Source: Lewinellaceae bacterium (GTDB taxonomy: Bacteria > Bacteroidota > Bacteroidia > Chitinophagales > Saprospiraceae). Taken from it: a stretch of 64,000 nt of DNA. The notes beneath the pieces were generated by a model. That model made no database searches. It saw nothing but the letters and a program-made list of their open reading frames with translations, and was not told the origin of the DNA. The DNA is taken from the NCBI GenBank assembly GCA_020636075.1, contig JACJYO010000011.1:1-64000 (forward strand), written 5' to 3'. How positions within the stretch are numbered: the stretch's first letter is position 1; every line of letters begins with the position of its first letter. Shown here one piece after another: positions 26,389-34,679 of this stretch. Made by a program: the position numbers and the translations under genes.

Positions 26389-27717
26389 CTACACCTTGAT
26401 CTCCCAACCCGGCTCGTATTCCCGGCTCCAGAACTGCATCGCTTCAGGGTCGTTGAGGGGGCGGCCGGTAGCAGTGTCGAGCGCAATTTTGCGCCCCAGT
26501 TTCTGTGAATAGTTGCCGAGGTGACACAGTAAATTGGTGTTTGCGCCTTCGTCAATTGGAGAATGCAGCGGTGCACCGTCGCGAATGGCGGCAAGAAAGT
26601 TCTGCATGTGAAACTTGTCGAGATTGCCGGCGCCGACGGTGTTGAGCGTGGCACTTTCTTCTTCCTCCTTGATTTCCTGCACCAGTTTGTTGTCCAGATC
26701 AAACCGCGTGTAAGCATTTCGGGTGAGCATGATGGTGCCCTCGGTACCGTGCAGGGTAACACCCCGGCCTTCCCCGTTGATCGGATGGCCGTTGCAGCTG
26801 CGGCCTTCCCAATTGATCATTTTTCCGCCCTCAAATTCGTAGTTCACGACCTGCGTATCGTAAAACTGCCAGTCGTCGTGAAAATGAAAACGTCCGCCGG
26901 AGGAGCTTACACTTTTGGGGTACTTCAGCCCCATGGCCCAACGGCAGATGTCAATTTCGTGGGTGCCGTTGTTGTTGATCTCGCCGGTCCCGTATTTCCA
27001 AAACCAGTGCCAGTTGTAGTGCACGTAAATGTCGTTGTAGGCCTCGCGCGGGGCCGGGCCCTGCCAGAGTTCCCAATCGAGCCAGTCGGGTACATGCGCC
27101 AGTTTGCCGTTGCCGATGGCGAGCCGGTTGTTGGCGTACCAGGCTTTGCCGTAGTACACATCGCCGATCAAACCATCCCGGATGTCCTGCATGGCCTGGA
27201 TCGTCGTGGGCGCCGAGCGCTGCTGGGTGCCCATCTGGATCACCTTCCCGTATTTATCGCGGGCTTCGACCAACAATTCACCTTCGCGGGGATTGTGGCT
27301 GCAGGGTTTTTCCACATACACATGTTTGCCGGCTTGCACGCCCATGATGGTCATGGGAGCGTGCCAGTGTTCGGGTGTGGCGATCATGATTGCGTCGATG
27401 GCTTTGTTTTCCAGCAATTTGCGGATGTCGCCATATTCGGCGGCTTTTTTGCCAAAACGTTTGGTGACCAGTTCGTTGGTTTTTCCCAATTCCCGGTTGT
27501 CCACATCGCAGATGGCAACCATTCCGGTATTGTCGCAGGCCGAAGCCGCCCCGATGAGCGCTTTCCCCCGGCCGTGCAGCCCGATGACGGCCATGTTGAC
27601 CCGGTCGTTGGCGCCCAGGATGGAGGCGTAGCTGCGTGCCGAAGTGGCGAAAGCAAGGCCCAGTCCGGCGGCGGCAGATTTTTTTATGAAGGTTCGGCGT
27701 GTTTGTGTTTTTTTCAT
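26389..27717 (-). CDS. Gfo/Idh/MocA-family oxidoreductase with Tat-like leader
   Basis: 442 residues from the ATG at 27717. The start MKKTQTRRTFIKKSAAAGLG is a twin-arginine leader, so the folded enzyme is probably exported with its cofactor. A Rossmann fold follows (VNMAVIGLHGRGKALIGAA, about 40-60), then VEKPCSHNPREGE with the catalytic Lys near 130 and NNGTHEIDICRWAMG near 260, features of the NAD(P)-dependent sugar oxidoreductase family. The next gene on the same strand, about 140 bases upstream, is a double DUF1080 protein. In other Bacteroidota such pairs oxidise glycosides at C3 and then cleave the 3-keto product; the same role is inferred here. Confidence 0.88.
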   Translation of the reverse strand: MKKTQTRRTFIKKSAAAGLGLAFATSARSYASILGANDRVNMAVIGLHGRGKALIGAASACDNTGMVAICDVDNRELGKTNELVTKRFGKKAAEYGDIRKLLENKAIDAIMIATPEHWHAPMTIMGVQAGKHVYVEKPCSHNPREGELLVEARDKYGKVIQMGTQQRSAPTTIQAMQDIRDGLIGDVYYGKAWYANNRLAIGNGKLAHVPDWLDWELWQGPAPREAYNDIYVHYNWHWFWKYGTGEINNNGTHEIDICRWAMGLKYPKSVSSSGGRFHFHDDWQFYDTQVVNYEFEGGKMINWEGRSCNGHPINGEGRGVTLHGTEGTIMLTRNAYTRFDLDNKLVQEIKEEEESATLNTVGAGNLDKFHMQNFLAAIRDGAPLHSPIDEGANTNLLCHLGNYSQKLGRKIALDTATGRPLNDPEAMQFWSREYEPGWEIKV

Positions 27718-27770
27718 GGATAAAAGATTTTCGTGTTCTACGGCTTTGTTGACCATGCTTGTCGTAGCAT

Positions 27771-27838
27771 TTTTTACCGCGAAGGCGCAAAGACGCAAAG
27801 TCTAAATTTCCGCGTCTTTGCGCCTTCGCGGTGAAAAA
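27771..27838. repeat. Inverted repeat between the oxidoreductase and DUF1080 genes
   Basis: ttttaccgcgaaggcgcaaa... (27771-27796) pairs with 27812-27838 with one mismatch around a 15-base loop. It belongs to the gcgaaggcgcaaagacgc type of intergenic palindrome and may separate the two genes transcriptionally. Confidence 0.7.
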
Positions 27839-27858
27839 ACATGACACCAAAGTAAAAA

Positions 27859-29235
27859 TCAGAATTCCCGGATTTTAATACTCCGGAAATGCACCGTGTT
27901 CCCGTGGTCCTGCAACAAAATATGTCCTTGCGGCCAGCGGCCAAAGCCCGGCCAGTCTTTGTACTTACTGTAATTTACCAAGGCTTCGAACATTTGCGAA
28001 AAACGCTCGTACTCCACCATTTTTTCGTTGTTGAGCCAGTGCTCGACGTGTCCGTCTTTCGAGATGATGCGCGCCTTGTTCCATGCACCGATGCCTTTGA
28101 AAATCTGGGCTTTGGTGGAGTAGGGGTTGCTTATCATTTGGCTTGGTATCAGGTCGTACAGCGAGGCCAGCGTCCGGTTGCCCGCCACACCCATTTTGGC
28201 ATCGGGATGCTTGGCATCGTCGAGGAGTTGAAACTCACAGCCGATGGCTGAGCCAGTGCCTTTATTGATCTCTGGGTCTACAAAATACTTGATGCCACTG
28301 TTGGCCCCCTCAGTGATCATGAATTCGAGTTCCAGCTCAAAATTGCTGAACTGGTCGGTGGTGATGATGTCGCCGGGGCCGGTTGCCTCACCGCCGTCGG
28401 TCGCCTGGACGGTCAGCACGCCGTCGCGAATGACCCAGCCCGAAGCCGGAAAGCCATCGAGTTTGGCGCCCCGCCAACCGGCGCTGGTTTTGCCGTCCCA
28501 CAGCAGGCGGTAACCCTTGCGTTTTTCCCAGTCGGTGAGCCGGTTTACCAGGTAGCTGATCTCGGGCACTTCCGGGTCGGGCGTCCAGCGCTCCGGCTCC
28601 AGATCTTCCGTCTTGATGCGCAGGTTGCGCCATTGGACTTTTGTTCCGGCTTCGGAAGCTTTGCCGATGCTGTGCACCTGTAGCGCAATGAAGCCGGAGG
28701 CGGTCATGTCGTCGACGAGGTTGGTGCACATGATGCCGTTGACCCACACGCGAATTTGGTTGCCGATGGCCTCAATGTGGTAGGCATTCCAATCGCCCGG
28801 TTTGAAGGCTTTCCGGCCTTTCGGATTGACGGAAAGCGGGTACAGCCAGGTGCGCCGGGCCTCGTCGTACAGGCCGCCGGAATAGGCGCGCGGGCCCGGG
28901 TCGATCTCTACCTGGTAGCCGTGCACCCGGCCGTTTTGGTAGTCGGGTGTGCTGAGGCTGCGGATTTGAATTCCGGAATTGAGCAAGTTTTCAACGTTGA
29001 CTTCCACTTCCAGGATAAAATCGGTGTAACTTTTTTCGGTGGCGAGAAAGGTATTGGGTGCGCCCAGTTTTGCTATGCCGGTGATCACGCCGTTTCCGAC
29101 GGTGTAGTCGGCGGTGCCGTTCAGTTTTTTCCAGCCGTTGAGGTTGTTGTCCTTGACCAGTGGCGTCCAGCCGTTTTGGGTGAAGCCCGAAACGGCGGAC
29201 AGCAGGGCGAGGGCGAGTAGAATTGTGTTTTTCAT
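27859..29235 (-). CDS. Secreted double DUF1080 protein (3-keto-disaccharide hydrolase family)
   Basis: 458 residues. A signal peptide (about residues 1-19, MKNTILLALALLSAVSGFTQ) precedes two concanavalin-like DUF1080 domains. The first (about 20-205) contains WTPLVKDNNLNGWKKLNG and LLNSGIQIRSLSTP. The second (about 240-458) contains YRLLWDGKTSAGWRGAKLDG, EGANSGIKYFVDPE and the closing GHILLQDHGNTVHFRSIKIR. DUF1080 proteins hydrolyse or eliminate 3-keto-glycosides in characterised Bacteroidota systems. Its neighbour on the same strand is the Gfo/Idh/MocA enzyme that would make the 3-keto substrate. Two fused domains in one chain are seen in only part of the family. Confidence 0.88.
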   Translation of the reverse strand: MKNTILLALALLSAVSGFTQNGWTPLVKDNNLNGWKKLNGTADYTVGNGVITGIAKLGAPNTFLATEKSYTDFILEVEVNVENLLNSGIQIRSLSTPDYQNGRVHGYQVEIDPGPRAYSGGLYDEARRTWLYPLSVNPKGRKAFKPGDWNAYHIEAIGNQIRVWVNGIMCTNLVDDMTASGFIALQVHSIGKASEAGTKVQWRNLRIKTEDLEPERWTPDPEVPEISYLVNRLTDWEKRKGYRLLWDGKTSAGWRGAKLDGFPASGWVIRDGVLTVQATDGGEATGPGDIITTDQFSNFELELEFMITEGANSGIKYFVDPEINKGTGSAIGCEFQLLDDAKHPDAKMGVAGNRTLASLYDLIPSQMISNPYSTKAQIFKGIGAWNKARIISKDGHVEHWLNNEKMVEYERFSQMFEALVNYSKYKDWPGFGRWPQGHILLQDHGNTVHFRSIKIREF

Positions 29236-29424
29236 AGGATGTTAAGCAGCTTGATCCGGTCTCTTTTAAGACTCAATTTGTATGCAGTTTTCCCAAACTG
29301 TCCATCACATCCAGCGTCTGTTGCGCGGTGATGGCTAGCGCGGGCGGATGGATTTTTGGCGGGACATGGGCATTGTTTTAAATTGAAAAAAACGTGTCGC
29401 GTGGTTGGGCCTGTTGTGCCCTAA

Positions 29425-29457
29425 TTGTCAGGCAAGTAAAGAAAAAATGTACATTTG
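29425..29457 (+). promoter_or_regulatory. Bacteroidota-type promoter
   Basis: TTG (29425-29427) and TACATTTG (29450-29457) are 22 bases apart and fit TTG/TAnnTTTG. The gene at 29547 follows after about 90 bases. The rest of the 29236-29546 spacer shows nothing else. Confidence 0.4.
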
Positions 29458-29546
29458 GCGCTGTATTTCACCTGTTTTAAACAAAAAACTGCCGCCAGTA
29501 ACCCTTGCCCGTTGGGCAGTAGTACAGTGACTTAAATACAAGAATT

Positions 29547-30077
29547 ATGGAAGCGCAACGCATTGAAATTCCGCTCAGCAAAGCAAAAATTCTCATTGTA
29601 CTCTTAGGCGCCGTTATGTTTGTCGTGTTGGGCGCCTGGCTTTTTGTGGATGTCGCCAGCGAAGAGTCCGGGTTTTACAAGTTCTTTCTCCAGGGTATTG
29701 GCGTGCTTGGCGCTGTGTTTTTTGGCTATATGGGTGCGGTTGGTGTGCGTAAGCTATTTGACAATCAGCCCGGGCTTATCATCGACCGGGAAGGTATCCA
29801 CGACAACTCCAGTGCGATCAGCGCCGGGTTGGTGGAGTGGAAAGACATAACGGGATTTCGCAGCCTGAAAATCCGGTCGACCAGATTCATCATGATCGAT
29901 GTGGTTGACCCGGAAAAATATATTGCCCGGGCCAAAAACGGCATTGCCAAAAAAGCCATGCAGGCCAACTACAAATTGTACGACTCGCCGCTGGCAATCA
30001 CTTCGGGGGCATTACAGTATAATTTTGACACCCTGGAAAATGAATTGTTGGCGGCGTATGAAAAATATAAGAATTGA
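29547..30077 (+). CDS. STM3941-like membrane protein
   Basis: 176 residues. Two membrane helices lie near residues 15-32 (ILIVLLGAVMFVVLGAWLF) and 44-62 (FFLQGIGVLGAVFFGYMGA). A PH-like soluble domain follows, with GLIIDREGIHDNSSAISAG and VEWKDITGFRSLKIRST. This is the layout of the STM3941 family, whose function is unknown. A separate patatin gene follows about 85 bases downstream in the same direction. A promoter-like sequence precedes it. Confidence 0.7.
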   Translation: MEAQRIEIPLSKAKILIVLLGAVMFVVLGAWLFVDVASEESGFYKFFLQGIGVLGAVFFGYMGAVGVRKLFDNQPGLIIDREGIHDNSSAISAGLVEWKDITGFRSLKIRSTRFIMIDVVDPEKYIARAKNGIAKKAMQANYKLYDSPLAITSGALQYNFDTLENELLAAYEKYKN

Positions 30078-30161
30078 TAAACAGGTTGGTTTGTGGGGTT
30101 TTGGATAGGGGCTTATCTTTACCCTAATCGTATTTTTTTAATAAACATAACCATTTGAAAC

Positions 30162-31340
30162 ATGTCAAAAAAACTGCTTGCCCGACTCACTGCACCCGGT
30201 CCAAAACGTATGCTTGCCCTCGATGGCGGTGGCATCCGCGGCGCTGTATCGCTCGGGTTTATCGAACGGATCGAAACCTTGCTCCGCGAGCGGCATAACA
30301 ACCCTGACCTGCTTCTTTGTGATTACTTCGACCTGATCGGGGGCACCAGCACCGGGGCCATCATTGCTACGCTGTTGGCTACCGGTCGTAGCGGCTCAGA
30401 ACTGATCGAAATGTATACCAACCTGGGCGGTAAAATCTTTGGCGATAAATACAGCCTGTTCCAGATTGGCAACAAGATGAAAGCCAACTACGACGACAAG
30501 CCCTTGCAGGAAGAACTGAAGAAACTATTCGGCGATGTTCGCCTGGGCGACGATGCCATCCAAACCGGGCTCAACATCAACTCCAAACGCGCCGACACCT
30601 TCAGCACCTGGTCGTTGATCAATCACCCCAACGCAAAATATTACGAGCCCCAGGAGGAGGGCGAACTCGGCAATAAAGATTACCTCCTGCGCGAAGTGGT
30701 GCGCGCCAGCACGGCAGCACCCACTTACTTCCTGCCGCAAACGATCAATATCGGTAATCGCGAAGCCACCTTTATCGACGGCGGTGTCAGCATGGCCAAT
30801 AACCCGGCACTCCAACTGTTCCTGCTCGCTACGCTGAAGGGCTTCCCCTTCCACTGGGAAACCGGCGCCGACAAACTCATGCTGGTTTCCATCGGCACGG
30901 GCACGTATACCAAAATGGTGGATGCCTGCAAGGTTGCCGACAACAACATGCTCGAGTGGGCCAGCACTGTCCCCGATATGCTCATGGACGATGCCACCTA
31001 CCAGAACCAACTTATTCTGCAATACCTTAGCAAAAGCCCCACGGCGATACAGATCGACTCCGAAGTTGGCGATCTGCACGACGATGTGCTAACCGGCAAA
31101 CCCGCCCTGCATTATCTGCGCTACCAGGCCTACCTGGAACAACCAAAAACGCTGCCCGACGGTACCCAGGAAGACAAGCCATACCTGCCGTTTGACGACA
31201 AAACCATCCTGAAACTTCGGGAAATGGACAAGGCGGAAATGGTGAATGAACTGTTGCAGGTGGGGCGTATTTATGCGCAAAAGACGGTAGAGGCCGGGCA
31301 TTTTCCGGTGGCATTTGACCTGAAGCGGAAAGCTGTGTAG
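30162..31340 (+). CDS. Patatin-like phospholipase
   Basis: 392 residues. The patatin signatures are all present: the oxyanion loop LALDGGGIRGAVSLGF (about 17-32), the nucleophile elbow GGTSTGAII (Ser near 63), and the catalytic Asp in FIDGGVSMANNP near residue 206. There is no signal peptide, so it should act on lipids from the cytoplasmic side. Patatins of this size are used as membrane-degrading effectors in CBASS immunity, but no cyclic-nucleotide synthase or other CBASS gene is adjacent, so it is called only a lipid acyl hydrolase. It may be read with the STM3941-like gene upstream. Confidence 0.9.
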   Translation: MSKKLLARLTAPGPKRMLALDGGGIRGAVSLGFIERIETLLRERHNNPDLLLCDYFDLIGGTSTGAIIATLLATGRSGSELIEMYTNLGGKIFGDKYSLFQIGNKMKANYDDKPLQEELKKLFGDVRLGDDAIQTGLNINSKRADTFSTWSLINHPNAKYYEPQEEGELGNKDYLLREVVRASTAAPTYFLPQTINIGNREATFIDGGVSMANNPALQLFLLATLKGFPFHWETGADKLMLVSIGTGTYTKMVDACKVADNNMLEWASTVPDMLMDDATYQNQLILQYLSKSPTAIQIDSEVGDLHDDVLTGKPALHYLRYQAYLEQPKTLPDGTQEDKPYLPFDDKTILKLREMDKAEMVNELLQVGRIYAQKTVEAGHFPVAFDLKRKAV

Positions 31341-31383
31341 CGTACCCCCCGTAGTTAAAATACTCGTCGTAGATTATTTATTT

Positions 31384-31441
31384 ACCACGGAGACACGGAG
31401 GGCACGGAGTTTATTCTCTGTGCCCTCCGTGTCTCCGTGGT
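31384..31441. repeat. Inverted repeat of the cacggaga family
   Basis: accacggagacacggagggc... (31384-31409) pairs with 31416-31441 with one mismatch and a 6-base loop. It lies between convergent genes and could end transcription in both directions. Confidence 0.75.
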
Positions 31442-31502
31442 GAAAATTTGGAATCATAGGCGCATTAGAGGGCTTGGGATATGTCCTCCATTGTCTCTAA
31501 AA

Positions 31503-33713
31503 CTACCGCGCCACCACGATCCTGATCTGTTGCCAAGGGGCGCCTTTCGCCGAAACCCACGCTACGTATAAGCCGGCCGGCAGGCCGGAAACATTTACCA
31601 GAAAGTTGTCCGGACCCGAATCTAATATTTCTGCTTGGACCGGACGGCCCAGGGCGTCGAATAGCAGCAGCGTTTGCTCTGCTCCAGGCCAGTTGCCGGT
31701 CAGGCGGATATTTACGAAGTTGCCGGCCGGGTTAGGTGTAGCCTTGAGTTGAACTTTCGATGCAGTCGTTTGGCCGGTTGTGCTTGTATTCTGGCAATTG
31801 GGCAGAGTGGCACAGCTGCATAGCAGGGCCATTGTTGAGTCAGGAAAGAGGGCGTATAGGTTGTTCACGTCTTTGTTGTCCGGATGTTCAGCTGAGCGGC
31901 CATCGCATTCGAGAAATTTGTTGTCGTAATAGTTGGTCAGGCGGTAGTACACACCGTTATCGCAGCTGCCATCTTCGTTATACACAAGCACATCACCACC
32001 CACTTCGATGGTTCCGTACAAGTCATAGTTGTACACTTTCGCCCGCATACCCACCAGCGCCTGATCCGACATCGTGCAATTTTCCACAAAAGCCTGCCCA
32101 CGCACGATGGCATTGCCAGTATAGGTTCCACGGATTACGAAGGCATTATCGAGTATGCGCACGTTCCCATCGATCGACGCATCAAGCACCAGTGCGGTGT
32201 TTTCAATCCGGGCATCTCCGTTGATCACGGAGTTGCCAAGTATCATTGCCGCCGGACCCACGTATACCGAATTGGCCACGAGTGCGCTGTTTTGCACCCA
32301 GCCGCCGCCATTGGGATGCAGGTGTCCGTCGGATTTAAGTTGTGTCCGGAAGGCCGCCGGGTCCTGATACCCTTCCGGTACGGCGCCGCTGATAGTGAGT
32401 TCGTAAGGGAAGCGAAAATGCTTGGGGTAACCGAACCAGGTGTCGTTGGTATTATTGGTGGCGATCTGATCGAAAGGGGCGCCCATCACCACGAGGTAAA
32501 GTTGGTTCTCATCGGCTTCCAGGCTAAAACTGATCTCCGCCGTGTTGGCCTGAAATGTCGGGCTGTACCGACTCAAGGTACCATTGGGATGTGCTGCCAC
32601 AAAACCGTAGCGCCATCCGGCATGCGGATTGGCTTCAGTGTGGCCTTTAAACTTGACAATGACGGCACAGGAGTCGGGGTCGGGGTAGAGCGGGATGAGG
32701 TTGTAGGCGAATTCTTCCGGGGCCGTTTCGATTGGCATTTCATAGCGGTTCGTATTGGCGCCGGGTACTTTGCGCAGGATGTTATAGGTTGCCTGCGCAG
32801 ACAGCAGGTAGTACATCTGGTCGTTCGTTCGGTACTGCCGGAAGTACTTGCCAATGTTTTTATACGAAAAATCGTAGGTCGCCATTCGGCGGGCGTAGTG
32901 GTACAGACTGTCATTGAAGGCATCCTGGCTATACCCGGCGAGCCGTTTGTACGCCTGCAAGGGGTACTCGGAGGTATACGATTCCCGCCAAAGCCGGTTG
33001 ACCATACTGATCCCTTCCGATTCCATAATAGCCAGCAGCAGCGGGTAATTTTCATAGGTGTTTTTCCAATCGCCCCAGGTTTCCAGATGGTATACATCCA
33101 TGCCCCAGGCGGATACAAATTGCGGGTAGAGCAGGTTACGCATAAAATTTGCATGCGTTTCCCAGAAAATACCTGCATTGATCCAGACGAGGCCCAACCC
33201 GTTTGTTTTGCGGTAATCGATGTTCGTTTGGGCCTGCAAACTGTGGGTAAGCTCGTGTGCGGCCACACCACCGTCGAGCATGGCGGTAGGATGCACCCAA
33301 AACGCGCCGATGATACCGTCGGCATCCCCGCCGTTGGCAAATCCCTGGGCGCCATTGGGACCCCAGGTGCCGTACATGACGATGGGAATTTTGTATTTGC
33401 TCATGTTGGTACCCGGAGCGTCATCTACAAAGCCCAGTGTTTTAAATTCGGCGTAGATGTATTCCATGGTGTCCAGAATTTTAACCGGGTTGAAGGCCAG
33501 GTTTGGGTCCGGATGTTGGGTCGGGTCGGTGCCGACAGTATTGCCCCAGATGAGGATGAAATTGTCGGATTCGGCGGTTTTATCCCAGCTGAATTGCTTG
33601 CCATCCACGGTAAAGGTGTCCAGCAGATAATTGGGAATGTGCACCGTTTTTTGAGAAAATGCAGCTGTGCTCAGGCAGCAGGCGAGCAGTAGGGTGTAAA
33701 TGTATTTTGTCAA
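31503..33713 (-). CDS. Secreted DUF6055-type metalloprotease with beta-helix and type IX sorting domain
   Basis: 736 residues with a TTG start (the signal peptide TKYIYTLLLACCLSTAAFS begins right after it). A metallopeptidase-like domain follows: KTAESDNFILIWGNTVG near 45, then GGVAAHELTHSLQAQ with the HExxH zinc motif near 152-156 and the GIFWETHANFMRN helix near 183, which may give the third ligand. Around 470-590 the chain becomes a left-handed beta-helix (NSVINGDARIENTALVLD, NVRILDNAFVIRG). The last 75 residues (KATPNPAGNFVNIRLTG to IRIVVA) form a type IX sorting domain. It resembles DUF6055 family proteins; peptidase activity is inferred from the motif. Confidence 0.82.
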   Translation of the reverse strand: MTKYIYTLLLACCLSTAAFSQKTVHIPNYLLDTFTVDGKQFSWDKTAESDNFILIWGNTVGTDPTQHPDPNLAFNPVKILDTMEYIYAEFKTLGFVDDAPGTNMSKYKIPIVMYGTWGPNGAQGFANGGDADGIIGAFWVHPTAMLDGGVAAHELTHSLQAQTNIDYRKTNGLGLVWINAGIFWETHANFMRNLLYPQFVSAWGMDVYHLETWGDWKNTYENYPLLLAIMESEGISMVNRLWRESYTSEYPLQAYKRLAGYSQDAFNDSLYHYARRMATYDFSYKNIGKYFRQYRTNDQMYYLLSAQATYNILRKVPGANTNRYEMPIETAPEEFAYNLIPLYPDPDSCAVIVKFKGHTEANPHAGWRYGFVAAHPNGTLSRYSPTFQANTAEISFSLEADENQLYLVVMGAPFDQIATNNTNDTWFGYPKHFRFPYELTISGAVPEGYQDPAAFRTQLKSDGHLHPNGGGWVQNSALVANSVYVGPAAMILGNSVINGDARIENTALVLDASIDGNVRILDNAFVIRGTYTGNAIVRGQAFVENCTMSDQALVGMRAKVYNYDLYGTIEVGGDVLVYNEDGSCDNGVYYRLTNYYDNKFLECDGRSAEHPDNKDVNNLYALFPDSTMALLCSCATLPNCQNTSTTGQTTASKVQLKATPNPAGNFVNIRLTGNWPGAEQTLLLFDALGRPVQAEILDSGPDNFLVNVSGLPAGLYVAWVSAKGAPWQQIRIVVAR

Positions 33714-33849
33714 AATTTACCGGGTTTACCGTGGAGGTACTGGCAAACAACTGGCCGCTGTGCCTCCACGGTGGATAAGAAGGTTGGATCGCCCGGCAAA
33801 GGTAACTTCGTGTTTCAAAAACTGTGGAGGCCTGCCTGCCGTAGATTAT

Positions 33850-34008
33850 TTTATTTACCACGGAGAAACGGAGGGCACGGAATTTGAATCTCCGTGCCCT
33901 CTGTGTCTCGGATGTTTGTCAGGCTATGCGTGCATTCGTCCTACGACTCAAAGTCGTAGGACGAGTAGGATACCTCCGTGCTCTCCATGTCTCGTGGTGA
34001 AAAATCAG
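33850..34008. repeat. Repeat cluster: cacggaga arms around a gactcaaagtc palindrome
   Basis: accacggagaaacggagggc (from 33857) pairs in reverse with 33882-33908, and again with 33972-33999. Between them 33936-33964 is a perfect 29-base palindrome with centre gactcaaagtc. The spacer 33714-34011 holds no gene. Confidence 0.7.
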
Positions 34009-34011
34009 CAA

Positions 34012-34677
34012 TCACGCCCGCCGGCTCCGGATCAAGCGGAACGACCCGTACACCATATTCAAAAACACACCCATGAACAGCGTCATTCCCCAGGCTCTCG
34101 GGTGCCGGAACGGGTTGGCCAGCCGGCTGCCAATATCGTACACGACGTCCAACGGCTCCCGCAGGATATCCCAGCTGTTCCAGCCCAGGTAGCGCCCGAC
34201 ATATATTCCAAAACTGCCCAAAAACAGGAGTCCGACGGAAATTAGGGGCACCCGGTTCGAGCGGACGCGTTTTTTCAAAATACGTTCAATATCCCACAGA
34301 CTCAAAAATCCGAAGAGCAGGCCCGTCCAGGCAAAGGAAAGGATCAGCACCAGGTCGAACCAAAGCGGCGCGCCTGACCGGTAGCACAGATGAAACAAGT
34401 CGGTCAAAATGTACGGCGCATTGGGAAAAAACAGCAGCCAGGCAACCAGCAGCACCAGGATGGCCAATTTGTTTTGCTGAATTTCCGGTTTTAGCAACAT
34501 CAGGCTGCTCAATGCCCAGGGAATACCCGCCAGAAACAGGTTCCAAATCAGGAATAAAAAAGTGAGCGTATCCGTGTACATGAACCGGAAAACAGCCATT
34601 CCAAAGCTCAGGAGACATAGTATTCCCAAAAAAAGTGTTTCGTTGAGCCGGCCTTGTTTTTTCAATTGTATCAGCAT
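34012..34677 (-). CDS. DUF1361 membrane protein
   Basis: 221 residues with about six hydrophobic segments. The block LLFFPNAPYILTDLFHL near residue 80-96 followed by WFDLVLILSFAWTGLLFG is the DUF1361 signature. The short basic C-terminus (RLIRSRRA) is cytoplasmic in most predictions of this kind. Its ATG lies 2 bases after the creD stop codon, so it is co-transcribed with creD. No function is known for the family. Confidence 0.85.
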   Translation of the reverse strand: MLIQLKKQGRLNETLFLGILCLLSFGMAVFRFMYTDTLTFLFLIWNLFLAGIPWALSSLMLLKPEIQQNKLAILVLLVAWLLFFPNAPYILTDLFHLCYRSGAPLWFDLVLILSFAWTGLLFGFLSLWDIERILKKRVRSNRVPLISVGLLFLGSFGIYVGRYLGWNSWDILREPLDVVYDIGSRLANPFRHPRAWGMTLFMGVFLNMVYGSFRLIRSRRA

Positions 34678-34679
34678 GT

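Noticed and set aside
26563..27723. 386-residue open frame on the plus strand
   Set aside because: It is antisense to the well-supported Gfo/Idh/MocA gene. Its translation is rich in V, G, H and F with no family motif; a shadow frame of GC-rich DNA.
30162..31340. Patatin as a CBASS effector
   Set aside because: No cyclic-nucleotide synthase, Cap2/Cap3 or TIR/HORMA gene is adjacent; the neighbours are an STM3941-like protein and a repeat.
32292..33692. 466-residue open frame on the plus strand
   Set aside because: Antisense to the DUF6055-type gene, which has a signal peptide, zinc motif and sorting domain. The plus-strand frame has none.
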